A stretch of 35,120 bases of DNA from an uncultured Bacteroidales bacterium (GCA_902799555.1 CADCBB010000036.1:1-35120), one strand, 5' to 3'. Counted from the stretch's first letter, positions 6,327 to 14,365 are shown. A program made the numbers and translations. The notes: generated from the sequence alone by a model not told the origin.

Positions 6327-7682
6327 ATGAAAAAGAAATTATCAGCTCTTTTAATTGCCCTATTAACCATTGGGCAAGTGTTTGCAGAAGAGACTGCGCA
6401 CATTTATTTGTTACGCCCATTCGATTTCGGAGCAGCAATGGCTGCGGTCTATGGTGGTAAAAAGTACTATCAGATGCAACATTGGGTTGATATTGATGGT
6501 CACAAATTTGGAATAGTGGCTACATTGCAATATTTTAAGATTGAAGTCCAGCCTGGAAGTCATACTATTACGGGCTATGTAGGAAATGCACCATATGAAG
6601 ATGTAAAAGTAAAACAACCGGATTATTCAATTACGGTAAATGCGGCTGCTGGCGAAAACTATTATTTGCGTATTGATGAAAAGAAATTCAAAATTGCGCA
6701 GATAGACCAGAAGAAATATCAGAAAGAGCAACAAGGATCTAACCCGATTCAGTATGCTGGTTTTGTTGCTTTTAAAGACGAGAAATTCTATACAGAAGAT
6801 GGAAAGCTTATTGATGAAAAAACTGGGAAAATCATAGAAGATGGTCAAACTCAACTTGCACAAGGAGGATCGCAATCAGCCGCTCCTAAAAAAGAACGTG
6901 TGCTTTCTGATGTAGATCAAAATATCCCGACAACTAAAAAAGCAGCAGATGACACATATGTTCTTATCGTTGCTAATGAGGAATACCAATTCCTTGACAA
7001 TGTAAACTTTGCTTCGTATGATGGTGAAACATTCAAGGAGTATTGTCTTAAAACATTAGGTATTCCAGAGCGTCAAATCCGTTATTGTCCAAATGCTACA
7101 TACGGCATTTTATCCGGAGGTGTAGATTGGTTGAGTTATGCGCTAAATAATTTCGAAGGAAGTCGTGCCATTGTATATTATTGCGGTCATGGTATTCCTG
7201 ACGAGAAAACAAATGAAGCGTATATTATTCCTGTAGATGGCAAAGGTACTAACACCGCTACTTGCTATAGTTTGAATCGTTTATATAAAACGTTAGCAGA
7301 CACGAAGGCAGCAAGTATCACCTATTTTATGGATGCTTGCTTTACGGGCGCAAACAAAGAGGGTAGCATGTTGGTAGCTGCGCGTGGTGTCGCACGTGAG
7401 GCAAAGAAAGAGACAATCGAAGGAAAAGCGGTTGTATTCTCTGCTTCCAGTGGTGACGAAACAGCTATGACGTACGAAGAGAAGCAGCACGGATTGTTTA
7501 CTTATTATTTGCTCAAGAAATTGCAGGAAACAGAAGGTAATGTAACTTACGAGGATTTGGCTTCGTACATTAGCAAGAATGTAAAGAAAGACGCATTTCT
7601 CTTGAACGAGAAACCGCAAACACCTGTTGTTGCAACCTCTCCGGCCGCTGCCGAAACATGGAAATCAATGAAACTGAAATAA
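6327..7682 (+). CDS. Exported caspase-like peptidase (C14) with DUF2846-like N-terminus
   Basis: 451 residues. A signal peptide ends near VFAEE. Residues about 22-115 resemble DUF2846: a beta-rich module beginning HIYLLRPFDFG, with VDIDGHKFG and PGSHTITGYVG and ending GENYYLRIDE. A Lys/Gln-rich linker follows. Residues about 207-445 form a caspase-hemoglobinase fold: strand DDTYVLIVANEEYQ, catalytic His288 in YYCGHGIPDE, catalytic Cys338 in FMDACFTG and the later SASSGDETA strand. Both catalytic residues are present, so it should be an active Cys protease. Specificity is uncertain: an acidic or basic P1 pocket cannot be read directly. The gene is visibly richer in A and T than the housekeeping genes to the right. 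Being exported, it probably acts in the periplasm or at the surface, unlike typical cytoplasmic metacaspases. Confidence 0.88.
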   Translation: MKKKLSALLIALLTIGQVFAEETAHIYLLRPFDFGAAMAAVYGGKKYYQMQHWVDIDGHKFGIVATLQYFKIEVQPGSHTITGYVGNAPYEDVKVKQPDYSITVNAAAGENYYLRIDEKKFKIAQIDQKKYQKEQQGSNPIQYAGFVAFKDEKFYTEDGKLIDEKTGKIIEDGQTQLAQGGSQSAAPKKERVLSDVDQNIPTTKKAADDTYVLIVANEEYQFLDNVNFASYDGETFKEYCLKTLGIPERQIRYCPNATYGILSGGVDWLSYALNNFEGSRAIVYYCGHGIPDEKTNEAYIIPVDGKGTNTATCYSLNRLYKTLADTKAASITYFMDACFTGANKEGSMLVAARGVAREAKKETIEGKAVVFSASSGDETAMTYEEKQHGLFTYYLLKKLQETEGNVTYEDLASYISKNVKKDAFLLNEKPQTPVVATSPAAAETWKSMKLK

Positions 7683-7729
7683 CCACACATCCTATAGTTC
7701 AGTTCTCGCTGTTTATCCTGCGGGCAACC

Positions 7730-7770
7730 CAAGCGCGGAGCACTCAATGCCCCGCACTTGGTGTTTTATT
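7730..7770 (+). terminator. Intrinsic terminator after the caspase operon
   Basis: CCAAGCGCGG (7730-7739) pairs with CCGCACTTGG (7753-7762) with one C-A mismatch, followed by TGTTTTATTTAT. The position, 48 bases after the caspase stop, fits termination of the three-gene operon. Confidence 0.55.
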
Positions 7771-7877
7771 TATCTCTCGTTACGCGAAAAAGAAAGCCCC
7801 CTTTTATTTTTTTTAGCCCCCAAAAAAGCAAAAAATGATGACAAAGTAACTTTTTTAGAGCGAATTTCCGAAAAATA

Positions 7878-7909
7878 TTTGGTTACTTTCGGAAATTTTT
7901 GTACCTTTG
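7878..7909 (+). promoter_or_regulatory. Promoter for the HxlR regulator
   Basis: TTTG at 7878-7881 and TACCTTTG at 7902-7909, 20 bases apart, a perfect Bacteroidota promoter. The repeated word TTTCCGAAAAA / TTTCGGAAATTTTT around it could form an autoregulatory site, which is inference only. Confidence 0.7.
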
Positions 7910-7927
7910 CAACCGATTTCAATACAC

Positions 7928-8284
7928 ATGCATATGCGAAAAATAAATAAGGAGGTAGATCCTCAATACTTAAATTGTCCGATTCGGAACGTGATTGACA
8001 AGTTCGGCGACAAGTGGTCGCTCTTGGTGTTGTACCAGCTGCACGACAAAGGCACGCTGCGTTTTAATGAATTACACCGTGAGATGGCGGATTGTTCCCA
8101 GAAGATGCTCTCGCAGACGCTCAAACGGCTTGAACAAATAGGGCTTATCAGCCGGCAGGTTTATCCCGAAGTGCCGCCAAGAGTTGAGTACAGCCTCACC
8201 GCCCGCGGTCAGTCCCTCATGCCCCATGTCTCCGCTCTCATCGGCTGGGCACTTGAACATTTCGAAGAGATGAACAAGGAATAA
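7928..8284 (+). CDS. HxlR-family winged-helix transcriptional regulator
   Basis: 118 residues from ATG 7928; ATG 7934 is also possible. The HxlR core is complete: NCPIRNVIDKFGDKWSLLVL with the conserved Cys-Pro, the recognition region LHREMADCSQKMLSQTLKRL, and the wing EVPPRVEYSLTARGQSL. These dimeric regulators respond to thiol, aldehyde or quinone stress through the N-terminal Cys, and usually control an adjacent oxidoreductase or quinone-detoxifying gene. Here the gene that should follow is missing: directly after the stop come a fragment of an ABM monooxygenase tail and then a broken YbaK gene. The lost ABM gene was plausibly its target, since an intact ABM gene with the same tail exists at 13773. 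Confidence 0.88.
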   Translation: MHMRKINKEVDPQYLNCPIRNVIDKFGDKWSLLVLYQLHDKGTLRFNELHREMADCSQKMLSQTLKRLEQIGLISRQVYPEVPPRVEYSLTARGQSLMPHVSALIGWALEHFEEMNKE

Positions 8285-8286
8285 TT

Positions 8287-8320
8287 GAGATAGAGGCTCG
8301 CGGACAGATGAAGTTGGAAC
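8287..8320 (+). repeat. ABM gene-tail repeat, copy A (isolated)
   Basis: These 34 bases match the coding 3' end of the ABM monooxygenase gene at 14004-14037, with two mismatches. Similarity continues a further ten or so bases. They begin three bases after the HxlR stop and are not part of any complete gene here. The third copy, at 17014-17047, is identical to the one in the ABM gene. Confidence 0.85.
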
Positions 8321-8333
8321 GATTTGAATTTTC

Positions 8334-8350
8334 TGTGAGAGGACATTGAT
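8334..8350 (+). repeat. Tail of the 37-residue gene, fragment
   Basis: TGTGAGAGGACATTGAT equals the end of the second 37-residue gene (coding VRGH and stop) and runs directly into a YbaK start, as at 14349-14368. The rest of the small gene is absent: the ABM tail is joined almost directly to these last codons. Confidence 0.8.
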
Positions 8351-8759
8351 ATGGCACAGAAGATACAGAAAACGAATGTGTGTCGATTGCTCGATGCGGC
8401 AGGGATCGCATATGAGTTGATTGAGTACGAGGACCATCGTACTGGAGGGCGACAAGACCAAGCATTTTGTTTGTGTCGTGCCCGGAGCATGTGAGGTGGA
8501 CTTGAAAAAAGCGGCGCGTGCCAGCGGCAATAAGTCCTGCAAACCGATTCCGCAGAAGGAACTGCTACCGCTCACCGGTTATGTTCGTGGCGGTTGCTGT
8601 CCGATAGGGATGAAGAAACCATTCCCGTCGTACATTGACGAGACATGTCTGCTGCATGAGAAGATATATGTCTCTGCGGGTCAGCGTGGGATGCAACTCC
8701 GCCTCACGCCACAAGACTTGATAAACTATGTACCATTAGAAGTAAGTGATTTGATATAA
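8351..8759 (+). pseudogene. ybaK: YbaK/EbsC-type aminoacyl-tRNA deacylase, broken copy 1
   Basis: The 5' end (ATG 8351) encodes MAQKIQKTNVCRLLDAAGIA and then EYE. From about 8432 the rest of the protein continues in another frame (TIVLEGDKTKHFVCVVPGA, then to LINYVPLEVSDLI, stop 8757-8759). Compared with copy 2 about 70 bases are missing between GAGG and ACCATCGTACTGG. The junction removes the conserved region before the active site and turns the family's conserved Lys (KTIVLEG in copy 2) into Arg. Intact YbaK proteins hydrolyse Cys-tRNA(Pro) or similar mischarged tRNAs. This copy should be inactive, although a shorter in-frame ORF from TTG 8421 could still be translated. The two copies are nearly identical in sequence, indicating recent duplication. 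Confidence 0.85.
8736..8757 (+). repeat. YbaK gene-tail repeat, copy 1
   Basis: The last 22 coding bases of YbaK copy 1. They match 14809-14830 (YbaK copy 2) at 20 of 22 positions. Copy 2's version recurs at 15770-15791 after an unrelated transporter gene. Confidence 0.7.
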
Positions 8760-8800
8760 TAGTTTTGCGCATATACAGACTACATGTATGTAACATAAGT

Positions 8801-11644
8801 ATGGAAGCACCTATTAGTATCTTGGATTTGTTGAAAGACAATGAGCGTCTTCAGAAGGAGAACGCTCGGCTCGCGAAGGAGAATGAATGTTTGCAGCAGG
8901 AACTTGCGCAATACCGTCAGTCTCAGTCTTCTATATCAATCTCACAACCATCTGCTCCTATAGAGCCGAACAAATCCTCTCCGATGTTCACACTTTCATC
9001 AGAAGAGAAAGTAGCATTGTTCCGTAGTATCTTTCGCGGGCGTGAAGATGTCTTCGCTCGCCGATGGCATAGTGCTTCATCTGGTAAAAGCGGTTACCAA
9101 CCTGTATGTGAGAATGAATGGCGTTCTGACTTATGCAACAAGAAACAATATAAGTGCAGCGAGTGTCCCAACCGATGCCTTGCCTCGCTTACAGATCGAG
9201 ACATCTTTAACCATCTCACAGGCAATGACCCCAATGGCCGTGATGTCATTGGCTTATTTCCTGTCCTCGCAGACAATACCTGTTATCTCTTATGCGCTGA
9301 CTTTGACGATAAAAACTCCGAGCATGGTTATCAAGAGGACGTATTGACGTATAAAAACATCTGCAACGACTGGCATATACCTGCTTATATAGAACGCTCA
9401 CGTTCCGGTAACGGTGCGCACGTATGGATATTCTTCTCGGAACCCATCCCCGCTGCTGTTGCTCGACGCTTAGGCTACGCCGTTCTGACAGAGGCCATGA
9501 ACCATAACGGACGTATGTCACTCAAGTCGTACGATCGTTTCTTCCCAAATCAAGACACACTGCCGGAAGGAGGCTTCGGCAATCTGGTTGCCTTGCCGCT
9601 CCAAGGTCAGGCACGCAAGAAAGGCAATAGTACCTTTGTGGATGAAGAGTTTAACGCTTACCCTGATCAATGGCAATTGCTCCAAAATATCGAACGACTG
9701 TCATTAGATAACATCACAACCATCCTTGCAGAACATAACACCTCAGGGTCCTTATTCGGAGAGTTAGCCCAAACAACCGAAGCCAAACCATGGGAGATTC
9801 CGAAACCTATCACTTTGGAGTCCAAAGATCTCCCAACTTCTGTTTCTTTTATTCGCGCAAACGGCATCTATCTGCCGATGAATCAGCTATCAGCAAAACT
9901 GGCGAACCACATCAAGCGCATGGCATCATTTCGTAATCCAGATTTCTATGCCAAACAAGCCATGCGTTTTTCCACACACGACACCCCGCGTATCATCTCG
10001 TGCGCAGAGATAGTAGATGATTACTTACATATGCCACGAGGCTGTGAAGATGCTATCCGTGAGGTTTTCCAATCCAAGAACATCCCAATCTCCATTGAAG
10101 ATAATACCCAACACGGCATCCCTATCAACGCATCTTTCGTCGGCGAACTTCGCCCGGAACAGCAGGAAGCCTTGCTATGCCTCTCTCGCTTTGATAACGG
10201 CACGCTCTCCGCTACTACCGCTTTTGGTAAGACCGTAACCGCTGCCGCACTTATCGCTCGTCGTCAGACGAATACTTTAGTGCTTGTGCATACGAAAGCT
10301 TTGCTCCAACAATGGCAACAAACGCTATGTCGTTTCCTCGATATTGAACTCCCCGCAGAAGAGCCATCGCGTAAACGCGGCAGACGAAAGAAAATCTCCC
10401 CTGTCGGCACGCTTGATTCCACCGGCAATCATCTCAACGGCATCGTTGATGTTGCCTTGCTGCAATCATGCCTTGATGAAGATTCGGTCAAATCCTTCAT
10501 TCATTCCTATGGTATGGTAATTGTGGACGAGTGTCATCATGTTTCTGCTGTGACCTTTGAAAATGTCCTTCGCATCATATCGCCGCATTATGTTTATGGT
10601 CTCACGGCTACGCCCATTCGCAAGGATGGGCATCAACCCATTATCTTCATGCAATGCGGTCCGATCCGTTACCAAGCAAGTAAACAACTACCACAGCAAT
10701 CAGCTATCTCACGTGTCCTCGTGCCCCGTTTCACTGCTTATCGCCATTTTGGGGAAGATCCGATTACGTTCCCACGTCTCACGGATTTTCTCATCGCAGA
10801 TGAAGCACGTAACCAACTGATTGTATCCGATGTTTGTAAAGCCCTTGCGGAAGGCCGAACACCTATTATCCTTACAAGCCGCACAAGCCATGTGGACATC
10901 CTGTCGCAACTCCTATCAGATTGTTGCCAACATGTTATACCGCTCATCGGCTCAACTTCTGCACGCGAGAAACGACTCACGATGGAGCGTCTTCGAGCCG
11001 TTCCAGACAACGAATCGCTCGTCATTGTAGCAACAGGGAAATATGTTGGAGAAGGCTTTGATTTTCCACGCTTGGATACGCTCATGCTGGCTATTCCCAT
11101 CTCATGGAAAGGCATCGTCGAGCAGTACGCAGGTCGCCTTCATCGGGAGTATCTTGGTAAAGAGGAAGTACGCATATATGACTACGTGGACATTCATGTT
11201 CCCTTGTGTGAACTCATGTACCGCCGTCGTATCAAAGGTTATGCAGGCATAGGCTATAAACCTAAATCACAGCCGATTAATAGAGGCTTATTCGCGGAAC
11301 TGGAAGAGCCGGATACGCAATCTACATTCTTCGATGGAAAATCTTTTGTATCTGTATTCAAAAAGGATATATTAAATGCAAAACGCTCTATCGTTATCAC
11401 AATTCCAAATAATCAACCGCAGGTTGCGAGTTCACTCAAGGGAGTTCTAACTGATGTTGCTGCACGCGGTGTAGAGGTTGTAATAAGACCAACGCAGTCT
11501 TGTCGTTGTGCTATCATAGATAAGAAGTTAATCTGGTATGGTTCAATCAATTATTTGGGGCGAAATACACTAAATGATAATGCAATGCGTTTTGAAGATC
11601 CAAATATTGCAAGTGAACTTCTTGACATAGTTTATAATTCGTAA
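8801..11644 (+). CDS. TOTE-type primase-helicase with C-terminal PLD-like domain
   Basis: 947 residues from ATG 8801; the longer TTG 8765 start adds residues unlike the family. Residues about 8-45 form a Leu/Lys/Glu coiled coil. Residues about 65-310 match the archaeo-eukaryotic primase domain of TOTE conflict systems: a four-Cys cluster (CNKKQYKCSECPNRC), catalytic Asp pair in CADFDD (about 165-170), and SGNGAHVW with its His near 208. Residues about 440-830 are a superfamily 2 helicase: TTAFGKT (about 473), DECHH (about 574), TATP (about 601) and QYAGRLHR (about 775). The last 100 residues resemble one PLD-type half-domain (CAIIDKKLIWYGSINYLG), with Cys where the HKD His would be. TOTE proteins are predicted defence effectors acting on invader nucleic acid. 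Its neighbour is a toxin-antitoxin pair. Confidence 0.82.
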   Translation: MEAPISILDLLKDNERLQKENARLAKENECLQQELAQYRQSQSSISISQPSAPIEPNKSSPMFTLSSEEKVALFRSIFRGREDVFARRWHSASSGKSGYQPVCENEWRSDLCNKKQYKCSECPNRCLASLTDRDIFNHLTGNDPNGRDVIGLFPVLADNTCYLLCADFDDKNSEHGYQEDVLTYKNICNDWHIPAYIERSRSGNGAHVWIFFSEPIPAAVARRLGYAVLTEAMNHNGRMSLKSYDRFFPNQDTLPEGGFGNLVALPLQGQARKKGNSTFVDEEFNAYPDQWQLLQNIERLSLDNITTILAEHNTSGSLFGELAQTTEAKPWEIPKPITLESKDLPTSVSFIRANGIYLPMNQLSAKLANHIKRMASFRNPDFYAKQAMRFSTHDTPRIISCAEIVDDYLHMPRGCEDAIREVFQSKNIPISIEDNTQHGIPINASFVGELRPEQQEALLCLSRFDNGTLSATTAFGKTVTAAALIARRQTNTLVLVHTKALLQQWQQTLCRFLDIELPAEEPSRKRGRRKKISPVGTLDSTGNHLNGIVDVALLQSCLDEDSVKSFIHSYGMVIVDECHHVSAVTFENVLRIISPHYVYGLTATPIRKDGHQPIIFMQCGPIRYQASKQLPQQSAISRVLVPRFTAYRHFGEDPITFPRLTDFLIADEARNQLIVSDVCKALAEGRTPIILTSRTSHVDILSQLLSDCCQHVIPLIGSTSAREKRLTMERLRAVPDNESLVIVATGKYVGEGFDFPRLDTLMLAIPISWKGIVEQYAGRLHREYLGKEEVRIYDYVDIHVPLCELMYRRRIKGYAGIGYKPKSQPINRGLFAELEEPDTQSTFFDGKSFVSVFKKDILNAKRSIVITIPNNQPQVASSLKGVLTDVAARGVEVVIRPTQSCRCAIIDKKLIWYGSINYLGRNTLNDNAMRFEDPNIASELLDIVYNS

Positions 11645-11831
11645 CTGCTGGTTTTTCACGGCAAAGAAAAAGCATGTGTATAGAACACTTACATCGCAGA
11701 AGTGAACAACTATATCTGTTCTATATTTTGTGCTTCTGGAATATTCGAACATAAATTGCTGCCACATATCTTCCACAAAGTCCAGCTTTGGTGACAAAAT
11801 GAAGGAAAAAGTGATTTTTCTTCAAAAATTA
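11645..11831. other. Intergenic, no gene seen
   Basis: AT-rich spacer between the helicase and the AbiE-like pair. No convincing ORF, terminator hairpin or repeat was found. The only clear signal is the promoter that follows at 11832-11863. Confidence 0.5.
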
Positions 11832-11863
11832 TTTGCACAATTCAAAAAAATATAGTACTTTTG
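11832..11863 (+). promoter_or_regulatory. Promoter for the AbiEi/AbiEii-type pair
   Basis: TTTGCACAATTC starting at 11832 and TACTTTTG at 11856-11863, 20 bases apart. The -33 extension ACAATTC is the same as that of the promoter at 2547. The leader to ATG 11917 is about 45 bases, enough for autoregulation by the antitoxin. Confidence 0.7.
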
Positions 11864-11916
11864 CATTGTAAATCGTCAAATAGGAACAAAAACTGACGAA
11901 ATACAATAGTAAAAAC

Positions 11917-12594
11917 ATGATTAATAGAACCGACCATATTATTCGTTTTGCAGAGGCTGTGGAGTCGTTCACTGCGGAGCAATATGCCCTAAGTTTAGGG
12001 GGCGATGTGAGTTTGCATTCCATCGTCAACATTCTCAACCGGATGGTTCGGCAAGGGAAAATACAACGACTGCAAAGAGGTGTTTATTCCAAAGCGACCC
12101 AAAATAGTTGGCATGTGGTGTTTGGAGAACAGGAAAAGGCAGTTTATGATCTCATTCATACGCAGTTTCCCTTAATTATACTATGCGCGTACAATGGAGA
12201 GACCTTTGCTCCATTGCAACACCATCTGGCTTTCAATCAAGCGACTTACATAGAAGTGGAACGAGATAGCGTTGAGACCGTTTTCCACTGTTTGCAAGAT
12301 GCAGGATATGAGGTATTTCGCACTCCGAACGAGCAGATGATGTATGATTATGCGGATATAAAGAAAAAGATAGTAATCGTCAAACCGCTGGTAACTCAAG
12401 CTCCGTTGATGAAGCAGAACGGCTATTATGTGCCTATGCTGGAAAAACTCTTGGTGGACATCCGTGCAGATAAGGATTTTTATTATATGCAAGGCATCGA
12501 GACTGCATACATGACGGAAACAGCCCGCGAACTGTATATGCTGAATGAAGAAAAGTTACAACGATATGCCAAACGGAGGAATATAAAGATATGA
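11917..12594 (+). CDS. AbiEi-type antitoxin with N-terminal winged helix
   Basis: 225 residues. The N-terminal 65 residues look like a winged helix-turn-helix (SLHSIVNILNRMVRQGKIQRL, then GVYSK), as in type IV AbiEi antitoxins, which repress their own promoter. The C-terminal part (about 70-225) is the antitoxin domain with PLIILCAYNGETFAPLQHH and ends in MLNEEKLQRYAKRRNIKI. It resembles the DUF6577-like branch of this family found in Bacteroidota. The stop overlaps the start of the toxin gene (ATGA). In this class the antitoxin counteracts the nucleotidyltransferase toxin without forming a stable complex; that is known of the class and not visible here. Confidence 0.8.
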   Translation: MINRTDHIIRFAEAVESFTAEQYALSLGGDVSLHSIVNILNRMVRQGKIQRLQRGVYSKATQNSWHVVFGEQEKAVYDLIHTQFPLIILCAYNGETFAPLQHHLAFNQATYIEVERDSVETVFHCLQDAGYEVFRTPNEQMMYDYADIKKKIVIVKPLVTQAPLMKQNGYYVPMLEKLLVDIRADKDFYYMQGIETAYMTETARELYMLNEEKLQRYAKRRNIKI

Positions 12595-13661
12595 TTGCAG
12601 CAAAATGTTTTGGTCAAGAATGGATAAGCGCAAAGGCAGAGGAACTGCGCTATCCGGATAAAAACGTGATAGAACGCGTGGTTCGTGCGTTCAGTTTGTT
12701 GGATATGTTAGCTCGAAGCGGTTGTCCTTTTGTCTTCAAAGGAGGAACAAGTCTGATGCTATTGCTCAAAGACACAGGCAATCGTCTGTCCACGGATATA
12801 GATATTATCTGCCCGCCTGATACGAACATAGAAACATATCTGCAAGAATACGCAGCGAACGGTTTTGTTCGATACGAATTGGTAGAGCGTAAGCAAGACG
12901 GGACTACAATTCCTAAAGGACATTCCAAGCTGTTCTACCAAGTGGCATTCCCGCGCTCAGGACGCGAGGATATGTATATTCTGCTGGATGTACTATATGA
13001 CGAGCATCAGTATATCGAGACAAAAGAAGTAGAGATCACTTCTCCGCTGATAGAGATTGAGGGCACGCCAGCCAAAGTGGTTATCCCCTCGGAAAAAGAC
13101 ATATTAGGAGACAAACTAACCGCCTTTGCTCCTGATTCAACCGGCATACCATATTATAAGAAAGGCGAAGAGAAATCGTTGGAAGTCATCAAACAACTCC
13201 ACGACGTCGGACGGCTGTTCGAGCACGTGGACGATATGCATATTACAGCAGAGGTTTTTCGGCGAATAGTGCCTATCGAACTGGCATACCGTGGGCTGAC
13301 AATGTCTGTGGATGAAGTGATTGCAGGTATTCGTCAAACGGATATGAACCTTGCTCTCCGTGGCGCGCTGAATGCAGAACAATTTGCATTCCTGCAACGA
13401 GGTATCATGAAAATACGCAGTTTTATGTATTCAGGACGGCAATATCGGATAGACGAAGCCATAATAGATGCAGCACGTAATGCGTATATGCTCACGTTAA
13501 TCGAAAAAGGAATCAATCGAATAGAAAAGTATTCCTTTGACCCGATGTCTGTTGCAGGTTTGTCCATTGAAGGAATGGAAATGAACAAACTGAACAAACT
13601 GAAAAAGAATTTCCCCGAAGCTTTCTGGTATTGGTACAAAACCTATGAGCTATTGCAGTAG
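12591..13661 (+). CDS. AbiEii/AbiGii-type nucleotidyltransferase toxin
   Basis: 356 residues. The DUF1814 nucleotidyltransferase signature is intact: FKGGTSLMLLL at 49-59, Arg65, and STDIDI at 68-72 with the paired catalytic aspartates, then SEKDILGDKLTAF near residue 170, which holds the later conserved Asp/Lys. The enzyme is expected to bind GTP or another NTP and modify a cellular target; some members add nucleotides to tRNA ends. As the second gene of a translation-coupled type IV toxin-antitoxin operon, it probably gives abortive-infection phage defence. Proximity to the TOTE-like helicase supports a small defence island. No frame disruption is seen. Confidence 0.87.
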   Translation: MIAAKCFGQEWISAKAEELRYPDKNVIERVVRAFSLLDMLARSGCPFVFKGGTSLMLLLKDTGNRLSTDIDIICPPDTNIETYLQEYAANGFVRYELVERKQDGTTIPKGHSKLFYQVAFPRSGREDMYILLDVLYDEHQYIETKEVEITSPLIEIEGTPAKVVIPSEKDILGDKLTAFAPDSTGIPYYKKGEEKSLEVIKQLHDVGRLFEHVDDMHITAEVFRRIVPIELAYRGLTMSVDEVIAGIRQTDMNLALRGALNAEQFAFLQRGIMKIRSFMYSGRQYRIDEAIIDAARNAYMLTLIEKGINRIEKYSFDPMSVAGLSIEGMEMNKLNKLKKNFPEAFWYWYKTYELLQ

Positions 13662-13754
13662 ATGTTGCGTTCTGAAGATCAATGGATAACTATCAGATTT
13701 TGGGAGATGTGGAACCACTATGACCGAATAGGACAAAAAAGAAGAAAAAGATAA
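13662..13754 (+). CDS. Possible 30-residue basic peptide after the toxin gene
   Basis: ATG at 13662 directly follows the toxin stop (TAG 13659-13661). The frame gives a 30-residue Trp- and Arg-rich product ending GQKRRKR. It may be a remnant or chance. It has no recognised relatives. The immediate adjacency to the toxin stop is the only support. Confidence 0.2.
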   Translation: MLRSEDQWITIRFWEMWNHYDRIGQKRRKR

Positions 13755-13772
13755 ACTAAATACAATCCTAAT

Positions 13773-14051
13773 ATGATACGCTTAAATTGCTTTTTTCAGG
13801 CCGCAGACGCGGCAAAGTACAAGGACGCTCTGCGTGCTGCAGTAGCTTTGACCGAGAAATCCCGCAATCATGCCGGGTGCATCGCTTATGATGTGTTCCA
13901 GTCAGCGACCCGCTCGGATGTGTTCATGTTCTGCGAGACATGGAAAGATGACGCTTCGCTCAAGGCGCATGCCGAGACACCGGAGTTCAAGAAATACGTA
14001 GCCGAGATAGAGGCTTGCGGACAAATGAAGTTGGAACAATTTGAGTTTTGA
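13773..14051 (+). CDS. ABM-fold quinol/antibiotic-biosynthesis monooxygenase
   Basis: 92 residues, the usual length of a single dimeric ABM (YgiN-like) domain. Landmarks are MIRLNCFFQAADAAKYKDAL, the central HAGCIAYDVFQSATRSDVFMF, and the ETWKDDASLKAHAETPEF helix that carries the family's W and H. Family members oxidise quinols or aromatic polyketides without cofactors. A quinone-stress role would fit an HxlR partner, and its tail does occur right after the HxlR gene at 8287. Its stop overlaps the TTG start of the next gene. The final coding bases, 14004-14037, are the source of the 34-bp repeat found again at 17014. Confidence 0.85.
   Translation: MIRLNCFFQAADAAKYKDALRAAVALTEKSRNHAGCIAYDVFQSATRSDVFMFCETWKDDASLKAHAETPEFKKYVAEIEACGQMKLEQFEF
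14004..14037 (+). repeat. ABM gene-tail repeat, copy B (in its gene)
   Basis: The 34-bp segment lies in the final codons of the ABM gene (residues EIEACGQMKLEQ). It is identical at all positions to 17014-17047 and differs at two from 8287-8320. This is the only copy placed in a complete gene and so is likely ancestral. Confidence 0.88.
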
Positions 14052-14254
14052 AACTGGAGGAAGCGATAACTTATGCCATCATGTCGGATGGTCATGGAAA
14101 GACGACTGACCAGATAGCTGCCGCTATCAACCGCAATGCCTGGCATGTACGTAAGGACGGCAAACCGGTGACCTCCGCGCAGGTCTATGCCTGCATTTGC
14201 CGTTATCCCTCAATCTTCACCAAAGAAGCCGGAAGAATCTGTGTAATGTTATGA
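14048..14254 (+). CDS. Small HARE-HTH-like DNA-binding protein
   Basis: 68 residues from TTG 14048, overlapping the ABM stop. The pattern AITYAIMSDGHGKTTDQIAAAI, then NAWHVRKDGKPVTSAQVYACI and a final strand GRICVML matches the HB1/ASXL/restriction-endonuclease (HARE) winged helix-turn-helix module, which binds DNA and is often fused to nucleases, methylases or RNA polymerase delta. Here it stands as an isolated domain. The TTG start is needed to include the first helix. The next ATG would remove it. It is translationally coupled to the 37-residue gene (ATGA). A role as a small regulator or adaptor is inferred. Confidence 0.6.
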   Translation: MKLEEAITYAIMSDGHGKTTDQIAAAINRNAWHVRKDGKPVTSAQVYACICRYPSIFTKEAGRICVML

Positions 14255-14364
14255 CATACGACGAGTACATAGCACAACAGCAGCAAGCGATGGACGAGGA
14301 GCAGCGGGACGATAGTTGTTTCACGGCGGATGTACCTGAGTGTCAATTTGTGAGAGGACATTGA
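14251..14364 (+). CDS. 37-residue acidic protein, copy 2 of a repeated family
   Basis: ATG 14251 overlaps the stop of the HARE-like gene. It is the same length as copy 1 at 654-767 and identical at 29 of 37 residues. Start (MTYDEYIAQQQ), middle (AMDEEQ, DSCF) and tail (QFVRGH) are conserved, and only the linker after DSCF varies. Two bases separate its stop from the start of the YbaK gene. The order HARE-like, 37-residue protein, YbaK may be the ancestral arrangement, of which 8287-8759 is a deleted copy. I cannot assign a function. The invariant Cys, acidic core and basic C-terminal RGH would suit a partner-binding or metal-binding peptide. Confidence 0.62.
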   Translation: MTYDEYIAQQQQAMDEEQRDDSCFTADVPECQFVRGH

Positions 14365-14365
14365 T

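Noticed and set aside
7747-7950. Rightward frame between the caspase and HxlR genes
   Set aside because: It covers the terminator and the HxlR promoter, with low-complexity composition.
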